Part shown: positions 1-11,700 of the stretch, piece after piece
Position numbering within the stretch: position 1 is the stretch's first letter
Layout of the letters: each line of letters begins with the position of its first letter
DNA from: Cornus controversa
Lineage: Eukaryota; Streptophyta; Magnoliopsida; Cornales; Cornaceae
Length of the DNA stretch: 64,000 nt
Direction: 5' to 3'
Assembly: GCA_026545225.1 (NCBI GenBank)
Contig: CM048853.1
Location: 50,951,755 to 51,015,754 of the forward strand
The notes under the pieces: model-generated
Seen by the model: only the letters and a program-made list of their open reading frames with translations
Told to the model about the DNA's origin: nothing
Databases searched by the model: none
Program-made: the position numbers and the translations under genes

Positions 1-3000
1 TTAGACCGAGCTACTTCCATGCCGAGGAAATATTTGAGATTGCCCAAATCTTTGATCTCGAACTCTTTAGCTAGGAAGCTTTTGAGCTTTAGAATTTCTT
101 CATCATGATCCCCAGTTAGAATAATGTCATCGACATACACAATGAGTATTGCTTTCTTTCCTGAGGATGAATGTTTGACAAACATAGTATGGTCTGTCTG
201 GCACTGATCATACCCAAACTTCTTTATAGCCTTGGTAAACCTGTCAAACCATGCTCTCGGTGACTGTTTAAGTCCGTACAAAGACTTCTTGAGTTTGCAG
301 ACTTTGTTAAGATTAGCTAGAGTATCAAAACCAGGAGGAATCTCCATGTACACTTCCTCTTCAAGATCACCATTAAGGAACGCATTCTTCACATCTAGCT
401 GATAGAGTGGCCAATCAAGGTTAGAAGTAAGTGAGAGCAATACCCAAACGGTATTGAGTTTAGCTACAGGTGCAAAAGTCTCTTGGTAATCAATCCCATA
501 GGATTGTGTGAACCCTTTAGCCACCAGATGAACCTTAAATCAATTGATACTTCCATCTGAATTATGTTTGATGGTGAAAATCCACTTGCAACCTACAGGA
601 CATTTTCCCAATGGCAACTCAGACATCACCCGAGTCCCATTCTTTTCTAGAGCTAGAATTTCTTCCCAAACAGCCTCCTTCCATTCAGGTATGCTAAGAG
701 CTTCATGTATTGATCTTGGAACCTGTGTTCTGTCAAGATTACTGACAAAGGCGCGGTGACTGTGTGACAATCTCTCATATGAGATAAAATTATAAATTGG
801 ATGATTAGTGCAAGATCGAGTGCCTTTTCTCAAGGATAGGTCTATCAAGATCTACATCAGACATATTATTGGAAGCAGGTTCGTGACTAGTATTACCTGG
901 TGAATTTTGTGATTCCAGACCTTGGTTGGACTCATGATCGTGATCGGTTGGCTGCAGTTCTTTATCCTCTCTAGTATTGTTCCGCCTAGTATAGACACGT
1001 AACTCACTAGCTTCTGCATGATGTGTGTGAATGGAACACTGGGGACTTTGGTATCTTATTTGAGTGTCAGGCTCAAAATGGACATCACGACTTGGGCTTG
1101 GGCTAGGATTTTGATCTGTATCGGTTTGGGATGGTTGAGGTGACTCGGTTGGAGATGTATCATGACCGTAAGTCGAATCTAAGGCATCAATGTTCCAAAG
1201 TTGATATTCTTGAGTGAAGTTCTCCCCCTGAATATCAGTTTTGCAGTAAAAAGGTTGATGTTCAAAGAATGTGACATCCATGGAATTGTAAAATCTTCGA
1301 GTGACCGGGGAATAACATTTATACCCTTTCTGATTTGAGGAGTACCCTACAAATATACATTTGAGAGCCTTAGGATCAAGTTTACTACGGTATTGGTTAT
1401 GGATATGTACGAATGTTGAACAACCAAATACCTTGAAAGGAAGAGTGGACAAGACTTGGGTAGTAGGGAAAAAGTGAAGAAAAACCTGGTAAGGTGTTTC
1501 AAATTTCAAGACTCGCGATGGCATCCTGTTTATCAAGTAAGCAGCTGTTAAAACTGCCTCTCCCCAAAAATATTTTTGAACATGTGTGGTGAACATGAGT
1601 GATCGGGCAACTTCTAGAATATGTCGGTTTTTTCTTTCTGCCACCCCATTTTGTTGAGGTGTGTCAACACAAGAACTTTGATGAACAATGCCCTGACTTC
1701 TAAGATAGTCACCCAGAATTGTCTCAAAATACTCTTTTGCATTGTTAGTTTTCAACACTTGTATTTTTGTTTGAAATTGAGTTTGAACCATATTGTTGAA
1801 ATTTCTAAAAATTTGGCCGACTTCAGATTTTTCTTTCATGAGAAACAACCATGTAATGCTGGTGTGATCATCTACAAAAGACACAAACCATCTAGTACCA
1901 ATAATATTTTTTATTCTAGATGGCCCCCACACATCACTATGAATCATAGAAAAAGGATGAGATGCTTTGTATGGTTTAATGTGGTAAGAGGTACGAACAT
2001 GCTTTGAAAATTGACACACCTCACATTGAAACAATTTTGGATTTTTATTCATAAACAAGGATGGAAACAACTTTTGGAGATATAAGAAATTGGGATGACT
2101 TAGATGATAGTGCCATAACATGACTGCACTATCCTTATTGGAAACAAAAACTGAACTTTTATTTGAGTGACTTTTGGACTCAACACATACTGCATTGTGA
2201 GTTGTCTTCTAGGAGGTTCATCATTCTTGAGAAGATAAAGGCCCGAGCACATCCTAGCACTGCCAATCGTCCTCCCCGAATCCAAAACTTGAAATTCACA
2301 CAAATCCGAGAAGAATTTAACAGCACAGTTAAGTCCTTGTGAAAGTTTGCTCACTGACAAAAGACTGCAGTCCAGATTAGGAACATGGAGAACAGAATTT
2401 AAAGTCAGGTCCTTTGAAATAATGATAGAACTTGTCCCAGCCACTTTAGAAAGAGATCCATCGGCTATTTTTACAGTAAGACCTTCTTGACATGGGTTGT
2501 AATTCTAGAAAAGAGAGACGTCTCCTGCCATATGATCAGACGCACCAGAGTCTACTATCCATGTACCCCAGTTTTCTGAATTAACAGTGAGAGCACTCAA
2601 GTAATTACCTTTGTGTGCCAAAGATCCTGTTCCGATGGTATTCTGAGTAGATGCTTGTTGTGAGAACATCTTTAGAAATGCTTCAAGTTGTTCCTTGTTG
2701 AAAGGACTGGATTCCGTGGAGGTAGGACGTCCTTCTTCAGTAGCCACATGGTTTCCACAATTTTCTTTGTCAGGAGCAGGTCTTGAGGGCTTCCAATCTG
2801 CAGGCCTGCCATGGATTTTCCAGCATGTCTCATGGGTGTGGCTTGGTTTTCGACAGTGGTCACACCATAATCTTCCCTTCTTTGGCCGATTGTCATAGCT
2901 TGTGTTCTGGACTCCTCGGGCGGCTAAGGCTGATGAGTTATCAGATGTAGGAGTAATGGTTGACTCTCCCAACATTACTTTCTTCCTGCTCTCTTCTCTG

Positions 3001-3651
3001 CGCACCTCGGAGAAGACTTCTCGGATGCTCAACAAGGGTTTCATCCCTAGTATTCTTCCTCGAACCTCATCTAAATTCTTGTTAAGTCCCAATAGGAACT
3101 TATAAATTCTTTTCTTTTCCACGAATTCTTTGAACTTCTTGGTGTCATTTGGGCAGTCCCACTTTTGGTCTTTAAACACGTCAAGTTGCTGCCATTGTCG
3201 AGTGAGAATATTGTAGAACTGTGTGACAGAAAGATCTCCTCGACGAAGATCATGGAGTGTGGTCTCTATCTCAAAAATTGCTGAGGTATTTCTTTGCTCG
3301 AATATGATTCTTTTGCAGCGTCCCATATTTCATGAGCCGTGCTATAGAGCAAGAAATTAAGCCTATTTCATTGGTCATGGAATTGACCAACCAGGACATG
3401 ACCATATTATTTTTTGTCTTCCAGAGTTTGAATTTGGGATCTCCTGCCTTTGGAGTAGTGACTTCGCCGGTGAGATATTCATCCTTCCCCTTTCCGCAGA
3501 TATACATCATGACGGACTGCGACCATTGAAGGTAATTGTTCCCATTCAGTTTGTACCCTGTAATGGGAAGCGGGGAACTATATGTAACGCCATGGATACT
3601 CGTGGAACCTGAAGTAACTTCGGATGAGGAAGAGACTTTTTCCGTGGACAT
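1..3651 (-). pseudogene. Copia 1 gag-pol remnant
   Basis: Gag starts at 3651 (MSTEKVSSSSEVTSGS...; YKLNGNNYLQWSQSV) and changes frame near 3300. A zinc knuckle CDHCRKPSHTHETCWKIHG (CX2CX4HX4C) lies near 2830-2870 and the protease motif DSGASDHM near 2530. The integrase (2121-1480) has HSDVWGP and NGVAERKNRHI, but the middle catalytic Asp reads Asn (KTNNAKEY). Reverse transcriptase follows from about 848: an internal TGA near 540 interrupts N*FKVHLVAKGF, and downstream the intact motif YVDDIILTGD is at about 150-120. The TGA sits where relatives have CGA, consistent with CpG decay. Confidence 0.88.
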
Positions 3652-3703
3652 GATGAATTTTGGTCACCAGAAAAATAATGCAGAATTGGTTTTAGAGACA
3701 AGA

Positions 3704-3714
3704 CTCTGATACCA
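3704..3714 (-). promoter_or_regulatory. Primer-binding site of Copia 1
   Basis: Minus-strand TGGTATCAGAG directly follows the LTR terminal CA and is complementary to the 3' end of plant initiator tRNA-Met, the standard plant Copia primer. Confidence 0.8.
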
Positions 3715-3986
3715 TGTAGAAAAATGAGATTGAATTATTTAATCTTCTCATTACTTCTTAAACAATATTTACATGACTATATATAGAGGAAGGAGAGAAT
3801 CTTTTCCTCAAATCAAGTAACTAATTACTCCACTAATCTAGCAAGCTAAAAATAGGAAAGCTATAAAATAGGAAACAACTAATTAGCAACTAATCAAGCA
3901 GAAAATCAGCAACTAATTCCTAGGAATCAGGAAGAGAATCAGCAACTAATTCCTAGAAATTAGGCAGAGAATCACAGATTTCTACA
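3715..3986 (-). repeat. 5' LTR of Copia 1 (272 bp)
   Basis: On the minus strand it starts TGTAGAAATCTGTG at 3986 and ends ..TCTACA at 3715. A TATATATA box lies near 3785. Five-base flank beyond 3986 is CCAAG; the partner duplication is outside the window. Confidence 0.8.
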
Positions 3987-4032
3987 CCAAGTTATAACAC
4001 GAAATGAATACGACACAATAACATGAATTGCC

Positions 4033-5222
4033 ACCCCTAATTGATAGTCTAACATGGTATCAAACCTTTCGTTTTGACAAATCTTGAGTCTCCATGTATG
4101 CATGCGTTGTTCCTGGTTTCATGTACAAGTTTGCATGTTATTGTGGTTTCAGTTTGGTTTGTTTGACTTGTTGCCACATACAAAATGGGCTGCACGTGAG
4201 GAGAGTATTAGAGCTTGATATCCATTGCTGCACTCATTCTCTAACAACTTAAGCTTTTGGAACATATGTTGATTGTAACATGGTATCAGAATTTTGGATT
4301 AGGGAGGTCATGGGATTATCTCTCTAACTCTCTATATTGCATTATTTTTCCGACTGAGGTGCAAGTTACACTTTGTCCTAGTCTTGGTTTGGTCTGATTG
4401 CCTCGCCACATCAAAAACAGGTTTGCACTTAAGGGAGTGTGTTGAAGCTTGATATGTATTGACGGCCATTCTCCATGTATCAGAGTTTTGGTTTTGGGAG
4501 GTCTTGAGTTCAATTCTCCATGTATGCATTTGTTTCCTAATTTAGTGTGCAAATTTGTACTTTGTTGTGGTCTTTGTTTGGTTTGTTTTCCTCGCAGGAC
4601 ATGCAAGAAAAGTTGCATGCGAGGGAGGGTATTAGAACTTAATATACATTGTTGGGCCCATTATTTAATAGCTTAAGCTTTTGGACAATCTGTGTTCTAA
4701 CATGGTGTCAGAGCTTTAGTTCTGAGAGGTCTTGAAATCAATTCTCCATATATGCATTTGCTCATTGGTCTAGTGTGCAAAAGTAAGTTTGCACTTCTTG
4801 TGGTCGTGGTTCAGTTTGTTTGCCTAGGAACCACATATAAAACGGGATTGCACTCGATTTAGTGTGCAAGTTTGCACTTTGTTCTAGTCTCAGTTTGGTT
4901 ATTTGCCTTGCCGCCACATGGATGATGGGGTTGCACATTAAGGAGGGTATTGGAACTTGATATACATTGTTGGGATCATTCTCCAACAACTTAAGCTTTT
5001 GGGACAATTGGTAATCTAACATGATATCAAAGATATGGTTTTGGAAGGTCTCCGTTTCCGTTCTACATACATGCATTTGTTCCCCAATTTGATGTGCAAG
5101 TTTGTACTTTGTTCTGGCCTCGATCTGGTCTATTTGTCTCCGCCAAGTGCAAGATGGGATTGCACGTGAGGAGAGGCCCATTCCTTAATAGCTTAACTTT
5201 TGACATAATTGGTAGTCTAACA
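4033..5222 (+). mobile_element. TRIM concatemer (family B): five internal units between six LTR copies
   Basis: A degenerate repeat of about 75-bp LTRs (pattern ..GARCTTGATATACATTG.. AATAGCTTAAGCTTTTGG.. CTAACA) alternates with internal units that each begin with a tRNA-iMet primer site (ATGGTATCA-AGA near 4053, 4278, 4480, 4702, 5020) and end with a purine-rich GAGGAGAG/GAGGGAGG tract. LTR copies start near 4207, 4440, 4630, 4948 and 5178; the first is partial. There is no coding capacity, and open frames here are chance. It fits a TRIM multimer produced by unequal recombination. Confidence 0.72.
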
Positions 5223-5374
5223 CATACAACCACAAACTTCAATCAGATCAATATTTAACCAAAAAATTATACTGAGGGGCACAGTAGGAACCCTTCTAAT
5301 GCAAAAACACAGATTTGCATCTTGTTAGAACCATGTAGAAATTCTCATAACATATCAAACTTCACAAAACTTAC

Positions 5375-5712
5375 TTCAAAGGGTTAGCCAACAATCTCTG
5401 CCCAATTGTTACAAAACTAGTCTCTTGATTTGACATGAACCATGCAAGAGAAGAAACACTGCACCAATAAAAAAAATGAATCAAATAACAAACAAATATA
5501 TATTTGCACTACTATGTTTGAGGTGAGATGTATGTGTGTTTACAGCAGCACAACAAATAGAACTCAGTTCCAGATTTGTAATAGCAATCTAAGTACCTGC
5601 CAGTGAATATATGCTCCCTGAGTCCCAATATTGTTGGATTCCTCACACCATGCTCTATAAGAAATTCTTGCAGCAAGTTCCTCATTTTGAAGGCTTCTTC
5701 CATGTAATTATC
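5375..5712 (-). CDS. CALS1-like: Callose synthase exons 35-36 (last exons in the window)
   Basis: Exon 35 5597-5712 ([38 protein letters not shown] plus AG) and exon 36 5375-5458 ([27 protein letters not shown] plus AA), separated by 138 bp. Exon 36 is short and easily missed; it is supported by a TTGGTGCAG acceptor, a GTAAGT donor and exact family homology. The next expected exon (around the RFHYGHPD motif) is not found between 1 and 5374, which holds a TRIM array and a Copia element, so the gene continues beyond the left edge. Confidence 0.92.
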
Positions 5713-8700
5713 CTATTGAGGTGAACAATTTAACGAGATTACTTTAGGCGGACAGGTCGTGTTTATTAGAAGGTTAAGTAGAAATAATTAAGATACTACC
5801 TGGTTCATATCTATCGTTTGCAAGCCTTCCCCACGCGTGAAGATTATTGCATGGTTTTGATTTTCTGGCTTTCCCTCTCCCAAAATAGCTGGTCCTGGAA
5901 GTTTTATCCGATAAATAACCTGGACGAGGAGACATGAACAGTAAATTGCAAAGCATTACATTATATTGGGAAGGCATACTGGAAACTGTAGCAATAAAAC
6001 AACCACAAGTTTCAAATAAAAGAACAAATAACAGATTGCAACTCTCAGAACAGAACTGTAAAAATAAAAAGAAAAGAAAAGAAAAGAAGATTTTAAATTC
6101 TCGTCAGTGGCAATCAAAATATTACCCCCCTGGAAGAAAAAGGAGGATTGGAGATGCATATCCCCTTAATGTTTGTCTCCATTTCAAGCATAAATCTCAA
6201 CATAGTAACAACAGCGCCATATACTTTATTGAAAATCCAGTGATCCTCAGTGCAAAATAACAAGCAAAAAGCAAGATCCTATGCTCACAATTAACTACAA
6301 AAAAGTAAAAAGACCTAGACAACTCAATTCCCACTTTCACAGTTTGATTTCAACCAATTCCAAGAAAAGAAAATATCAAAAAGAATAAACTGTAGATAGA
6401 ATCAAATGATCGATCCAATGTTTATGTCCCAACAACTTATTTATAGTAACAGTGGTTGAAACTTGTACCTGGTCTAAGTTTTGAACAGGATCCGAAGAGT
6501 CAGCAGACTTTGGTACAGCCTTCACAAGAGCTGAATAATAAACCTTCTCAACCATCTTTCTGGATTTATCTTTGCTAGTTTTTTCAATTTCATCAATGTA
6601 AGCGACGCGAAGAGATGGATACCTGCCACAAGGAATTAAAAGAAATGCAACCATCAATTGTAATATATAGAAATAAACAAATAAACAAGTCGTCAATTCT
6701 AAAGACATACGTTGTCATAAGCCTCAGAATGTCATGGGCTCTAGCATCACCAGATCGTTTTTGAATGCCATATTGCTGGCATGACACCACATATGTGAAC
6801 TTCATATCAGCTACTGCTTGACATTGTGCCATCAATGACCTTTCATTCCTAAGGTGTTCCTCAGTATTTGATTCAGCAGCCTTATAGCCTTTCATTAAGT
6901 CTGCAGGAAAGCAGTAACTAAGACACACAGCATAAAAAGTTCACGTACCTTACTAATTGTGAGGGAATTACAACCACGCTTCCGGTAAGCATTATTAGTT
7001 TTGTATGCAAAGACTAATCAGCATTGCACCTAGCCCCCCTCTCTTCAAAATAGAGCACTTTAGACAACCAGAGGTATGTCTTACTTAGCTTTAAAGCAAT
7101 ATCTTTGTTGAAGATTGATTTGGTAAAGCAAATAATATGAAAATTGTCCAAATAACAATAAACAAGATTGCTAAAATTGGGATTTTCCGTTAAATCATTA
7201 GTTGGGTCAATAGGAATGGAGATCCTACTGTTGACATATATAGATAATTAGCTGATTATGCTAGGTGTTGATTATGTGTAATTAGCATAGTTATAGGAGT
7301 CTTTGTAATTATTTCTGTAATATTTAAATCCTCCTCAAGGAGAAGAATTATTCCTATTCCTTTATCTCCAGAGAAATCCTCATGGTATCAAAGCTCCTAA
7401 GAGAGGAATTTTAAAACCATAATTTTTTTTTAAGGTTTTATGCAAATACACCTTAATACCCAAACACTGGATCTTTTTTTTACCTAACACCACAGAATCT
7501 GTAGACAACCCTGCCCACCACCACAAACCAAGTGTTCTTATTTGACTTCATGGCAGACAAAATTGAAATCCCTGTGACTTATGAGATTGATTCTCAGACT
7601 CTAATGATTCCTCCAACCACATCTAACCTGCATTAAGATCTGATGAATGTCCGGTTGATGCCTCATAAACTTGATGGCACCAATTATCTGGCTTGGTCTC
7701 GCTTTGTGAAGCAGTATATTACCTGCAAAGGCCGGTTGGGGTATTTGACTGGGAAAAACCCCGACCTACGATCAATGACCCAACTTTCACCACTTGGGTT
7801 GCAGAAGATGCAATGCTCTACTCTTGGCTCCTCCAAACTATAACCTCCGATCTTAGTTCAGGGTATATGCGGCTCAAGTCTACTAAAGATATTTGGGATG
7901 TAGTATCTCAGACTTATTTTGTGGGAGGAAATGAGGCACAAATTTATGAGTTGAAGTGTCGTATTCAAGCTACTACTAAGCAGGGAAGGACATTGGAGGC
8001 ATATTATAGTGCCCTCCAAGCTTTGCGGCAAGAACTCGACTATTACCAACCTTGTGAGATGGAGTGTGTTGTTGATACCGCTTTGTTGAATAAGAGGATT
8101 GAAAAAGAATGCGTTTTTGAGTTTCTTGCTAGCCTTAACTTGGATCTGGACCAAGTAAGGACTCAGGTGCTTGGAAAAGCTCCGTTTCCCTCTTTGCGTG
8201 AGGCCTATGCTTATGTGCGTACCTAGGCCCTTCGACGATTTGCTATGATCATGCCACCTTCTCCAGAAGGATCTACTTTGGTTTCTACCACAAGTCAGAC
8301 ATCTCAAGCACCATTAGTACATTAGCCCAATCCTCCACCAACTGCAATATCCGGTAATGTAGCTAAAACTACTAAATTTGATGACAAAGATTCTTTGGTT
8401 TGTGATTATTGTAACCAGACTAAGCATATGAGAGAGCAATGCTTTAAACTCAATGGTTATCCGCCTTGGTGGCCTGGAAAAAAGGGTGGCAGAGGTGATG
8501 GTAATAAGGGCGGAAAAGGGAGTCGTTCTAAGTTTTCTTTTTCTCAGATGGAACAAATGATTCAGGAGTGTGTTCGCTTGCTCTCTACTAAAAGGTCCAG
8601 TTCTTTAGCCACGTTATCAAGTAACTTTGGTCGTTATTCTAGTGTATCCGGTAAGTCTTTCTCAGACTCTTGGGTTATAGATACAGGGGCAACTGATCAT

Positions 8701-11700
8701 ATGACCTCTACATTTCATTTTTTTCTCATGTTATTCCTCACCTATTAAAACTTATGTCACAACTGTTGATGGTTCACCAACCCCCGTGGTTGGTGAAGGT
8801 TCAATCTCACTTTCTGATTCTTTGTCCCTTTCCAATGTTCTTCATGTCCCTAGATTGTCCAATAATCTGTTGTCTATCAGTCAACTTACTAAAACTTTAA
8901 ACTATTCTGTCATGTTTTTTGACACTCATTGTATATTTCAGGATCTCAGGACAGGGTCGAGGATTGGTCATGGTAATGAAAGAGGTGGTCTCTATCTCTT
9001 GGATGTACCAACTGCTTTAACTTCAGTTCATGTTGTGTAGTCCACTACTGGTTCATCCCGTGACATTTGGTTATGGCACAAGCGTTTAGGACATCCGTCA
9101 TTTTATTATTTAAAAAAATTGTTTCCTTCTTTATTTCTGCTGTTGATGTTTCTCAATTTCAATGTGAAACTTGTGAACTTGCTAAACATCATCGGGTACC
9201 TTTTCCATTAAGTACTAATAAAAGTGTCATTCCTTTTGCTTTTGTTCATAGTGATATTTGGGCCCTTCTCGTGTGACTAATCTTTCAGGTTCTAAATGGT
9301 TTGTCATATTCATTGATGGCTACTCCAGTGTTACTTTGGTTTATCTAATAAAGGAAAAAAGTGAAGTTTTCTCTATTTTTAAGTCATTTCATCAAATGAT
9401 CTATACACAGTACAATTCAAAGATAAAAGTCTTCTGCTCTGATAATAAGGGTGAATACATTTATTCTGGAGAGCCCAATTTCACTATATAGAACAAGTTG
9501 AAGAATTGTATCAAGAGTACACTCAACCCTTAACCCTTGTACACCCAATCTCACTCAAAAGGAAATCACAAATTCTAAACAAGAATTCTTTCTCTAAGTG
9601 TCCTCTCAATAACAATGAGAGTAACCTCTCAAATCCAATGAGAGTATTGCTTCTTTTCTTCTTAATTCTCAACCTATAACATAGGTAACTATTTATAGAG
9701 CCCAAAACCCAATTCCTTGGTGGACAAGGATTACAATTCCTTAGATCCCAAGACTCGCCTAACAAGTACTTTCCTTTCTTGAGACCAAGACTTGCCTACT
9801 AAGAAATTACCTAATAAGATACAACTCTATAATAGAAACCTAATCACAATAGGAATTTGAGCCAACCTAACAAATCTCCCCCTTGGCAAAATTTTTGACA
9901 AGTCTTCAATACACGAGACTCCTGTCTGCAAATCCATAAACAATCCATCGGCCTTCCAAATCAAGTATGAAACAATACTCTCCTTGATCCACATGGCCAA
10001 TGTATGCAGCTGTGTCAAGTCAACACTATCAAGTGACTTTGGAAGGGGGCTTCGATGCAACCCTTCTCCAAGTAGAAACTTTCATCTCACCCACGTCTGT
10101 CTAGAAACGTGCAACCCGTGTCTTCAATAAATCAAGCAAAACACATCTCATGATTTTGTTACCATGTGCACCCCGTTTCCTATCCACAATTGAAGTCTGA
10201 GTGCCATTGGCACTCCCCAACAGACGATACAAACCTCCACTCTATTCTCCTCGCATTGGTGATCTTCATGACTCCCCCTGCAATGGAGCACTTGCAACCC
10301 ACGGAGTCCAACCGACTCAAGGAAATTAAATTACACTACAACTTGGGTGAATCTAAAAACCACTCATGTTGAGTAAGAGTGTCACCTTTGTAAATTGTGA
10401 GAACATCCCCAATACAGAGTCGAATAGTGCTACACACCTTGACTTTATATCCTGCCAATCATCAACTGACATTTTTTTCGGCTTTCCATCCTTCCCTTTC
10501 AACGCCCACGCTAAGCCTTGTTGAACTAGGATGTCCTTCATCCTCCCTTGCCATAGGGTGAAGTTACTCTTATCATCAAATCTCTCCACCTTGTACTGTG
10601 TGGCAATATTACCGGCCATGATTGTCACAAGTGCCCTAGACAACCAACACCTGTATTATGAAGAAATTAGACAAGACTTTTATCAAGCACCTTGTGTGTA
10701 CCTTGAAACTCTGATACCAGTTTGTTGAGAAACAAGCCCCCAATCACGAACCATCAAATATTGCGATGTGATGATAAGTAAACAAGCACGAAGAAATTTG
10801 CAAGAACACACCAAGAATTATACGTGGTTCGGCAAAACAAACCTACGTCCACGAAGAGCCCGATTTCACTATATAGATTGTAACAGTACAAGTTGAAGAA
10901 TTGTATCAAGAGTACACTCAACTCTCAACCCTTGTACACCCAATCTCACTCAAAAGGAAATCACAAATTCTAAAAAAGAATTCTCTCTCTAAGTGTCCTC
11001 TCAATAACAATGAGAGTATTACCTCTACGCAAAAGTTACCCTCTCAAAACAATGAGAGTAACCTCTCAAATACAATGAGAGTATTGCCTTTTTTCTTCTT
11101 ACTTCTTAACCTATAACATAGGTAACTATTTATAGAGCCCAAAACCTAATTCCTTGGTGGACAAGGATTACAATTCCTTAGATCCCAAGACTTGCCTAAC
11201 AAGTACTTTCCTTCCTTGAGACCAAGACTTGCCTACTAAGAAATTACCTAATAAGATACAATTCCATAATAGAAACATAATCACAATAGGAATTTGAGCC
11301 AACCTAAACTTCTTGCACCGATACCCCTCAACAGAATGGAGTAGCCGAATGAAAAAATCGTCATTTTCTTGAAGTATCCCATTCTCTGCTTCTATCCATG
11401 ACAATACCAAAGTCATATTGGGGGGAGGTTGTTCTCATGGCAGCCTATTTGATCAATCGGATGCCTTCCAGAGTTCTTCAATACCAAACTCCACTTCAAG
11501 TTTTCACTACTTCTTACTCGCCATCTACTATTAATCATCTTCCTCCTCGAGTCTTTGGTTGTATAAGTTGTCCATATTCATCACAGCCTAAGAAGCACGA
11601 AAACGGATACGAGACACGGATACGACACGACACGGACACGGCGACACGGCAAATCCTAAAAAATTAGGACACTGACACAGCAGGGACAACAAATAATAAA

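Larger units (their letters stand above)
1..3986 (-). mobile_element. Copia LTR retrotransposon 1 (5' LTR to reverse transcriptase; runs off the left edge)
   Basis: Inserted on the minus strand in the intron after callose synthase exon 36. Order read leftward from 3986: 5' LTR, primer-binding site, gag with zinc knuckle, protease, integrase, reverse transcriptase. The 3' LTR and RNase H lie outside the window. The LTR begins TGTAGAAATC and ends in CA, next to a tRNA-iMet-type primer site. Coding is broken by a gag frameshift near 3300 and an in-frame TGA in the reverse transcriptase, so it is not autonomous. Confidence 0.93.

Noticed and set aside
1..5374. Further callose synthase exons
   Set aside because: I looked for the RFHYGHPD and following conserved motifs in all minus-strand frames and saw only TRIM and Copia sequence, so I place them outside the window rather than declaring the gene truncated.
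5774..5977. Open frame on the minus strand over callose synthase exon 34
   Set aside because: The homologous reading [21 protein letters not shown] is in a different frame; this ORF is a shadow that only shares the first part.
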